Part shown: one piece after another, positions 13,950 to 14,267 of the stretch | How positions within the stretch are numbered: position 1 is the first letter of the stretch | How the letters are laid out: each line of letters starts with the position of its first letter | Assembly: GCA_036520135.1 (NCBI GenBank) | Contig: DATDKF010000023.1 | Coordinates: 1 to 14,267 of the forward strand | Reading direction: 5' to 3' | From: DASSUW01 sp036520135 | GTDB lineage: Bacteria; Actinomycetota; Thermoleophilia; Solirubrobacterales; Solirubrobacteraceae | DNA: 14,267 bases | The notes under the pieces: generated by a model | What the model was told of the DNA's origin: nothing | The model's input: the letters and a program-made list of their open reading frames with translations, nothing else | Databases searched by the model: none | Position numbers and translations under genes: made by a program

Positions 13950-14153
13950 ATGGCCGTCCCGAAGCAGAAGCAGTCGCATGCGCGCACGAGCAAGCGCCGC
14001 GCGCAGCACAAGATCTCCGCGCCGTCGGTGAACGCCTGCCCGCAGTGCCACCAGCCGCGGCGCCCGCACCGGGTGTGCCCGCATTGCGGCAGCTACGGCG
14101 GCCGCGAGGTCGTCGACGTCTCGGGCACGCACGACCACGACCACGACCACTAG
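13950..14153 (+). CDS. rpmF: Ribosomal protein L32 (bL32), zinc-binding form
   Basis: A 67-residue protein of the large ribosomal subunit. It has the hallmark basic N-terminus MAVPKQKQSHARTSKRRAQH and the zinc ribbon Cys30-x2-Cys33 ... Cys43-x2-Cys46 (ACPQC, VCPHCGSY). It is thus the C+ form, which needs zinc. Length is slightly above the usual ~57-60 residues because of a C-terminal tail THDHDHDH (60-67), which is not part of the typical fold and could bind metal. The ATG at 13950 is the only sensible start. The usual upstream partner yceD is 9.7 kb away, and a plsX start, often next to rpmF, is not visible in the remaining 114 bases. Confidence 0.95.
   Translation: MAVPKQKQSHARTSKRRAQHKISAPSVNACPQCHQPRRPHRVCPHCGSYGGREVVDVSGTHDHDHDH
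14130..14150 (+). repeat. Six-base tandem repeat encoding the His-Asp tail of L32
   Basis: CACGAC is repeated three times and followed by CAC, encoding alternating His and Asp up to the stop codon. Such a hexamer array can gain or lose units by slippage without changing frame. Confidence 0.7.
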
Positions 14154-14198
14154 TGGCCGCGGCCGAAAGTTCGACGCAGTCCGGCGGGCCCGGCTCGC

Positions 14199-14265
14199 GT
14201 CTGCCGGCCCCCGGCATCCGATCACGTGCCACCAGCATGCTCGCGGATGCCGTGGACCGGCAGAC
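14199..14265. repeat. Large imperfect inverted repeat after rpmF
   Basis: Arms 14199-14220 and 14244-14265 (22 bases each) are reverse complements at 20 positions, with a 23-nt loop. The loop contains the palindromes CACGTG (14223-14228) and GCATGC (14235-14240). The structure begins 46 nt after the rpmF stop. No T tract is seen before the window ends, so a classical intrinsic terminator is unproven. All plus-strand frames here have weaker third-position GC than real genes nearby, so it is probably noncoding. It may be a transcript-end hairpin or part of an interspersed repeat. Confidence 0.6.
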
Positions 14266-14267
14266 AC

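Noticed and set aside
14153..14267. Possible 3'-truncated gene starting at GTG 14153 (overlapping the rpmF stop)
   Set aside because: The frame is open to the edge, but third-position GC is clearly below that of neighbours, other frames are equally open, it is not PlsX-like, and a 22-bp hairpin covers it.

Overview
The window is a very GC-rich, gene-dense stretch of bacterial chromosome. Third codon positions are almost all G or C, GTG and TTG starts are common, intergenic gaps are tiny, and most gene starts are preceded at 6-11 nt by a TANNNT -10 hexamer with no clear Shine-Dalgarno sequence. Together with a FadD2-like acyl-CoA ligase, a DUF177/L32 pair and DtxR-like operator motifs, this points to an actinobacterium. 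Protein style suggests Thermoleophilia (Solirubrobacter/Conexibacter-like), which is an inference. No rRNA, tRNA, CRISPR array, transposase, integrase or phage gene is visible, and no stretch over 300 bases lacks a gene.

Layout. Positions 1-575 (minus strand) hold the start of an unrecognised gene running off the left edge, then acylphosphatase. From 594 on the plus strand come a macro-domain protein, a translationally coupled protein of unknown family (TTG start), a FadD-type AMP-binding acyl-CoA ligase and the DUF177/YceD protein. The YceD gene is normally adjacent to rpmF (ribosomal protein L32), but here rpmF lies about 9.7 kb downstream. The intervening block holds a GT-C-like membrane protein, a secreted or anchored PQQ-type sugar dehydrogenase, a ferric-iron-type ABC importer (fbpC on minus, fbpA-fbpB on plus), an MFS transporter coupled to a TolB-like beta-propeller protein, and a GGDEF-EAL protein. 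After rpmF the window ends in a large imperfect hairpin.

How the parts may work together. The most notable regulatory signal is a 14-bp motif, T(T/A)AGG-N4-CCTAA, present at two starts: the sugar dehydrogenase (5468-5481) and the fbpC/fbpA divergent region (7637-7650). It resembles part of the DtxR/IdeR iron box and covers the predicted -10 elements. One metal-responsive repressor may therefore control ferric uptake in both directions and the periplasmic dehydrogenase. Two divergent pairs (acyP/macro and fbpC/fbpA) use -10 hexamers on opposite strands offset by one base. The GGDEF-EAL gene follows a sigma-28 (FliA/WhiG-type) promoter-like sequence, suggesting co-expression with motility genes. 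Its GGDEF motif is degenerate while the EAL catalytic residues are intact, so it probably breaks down c-di-GMP.
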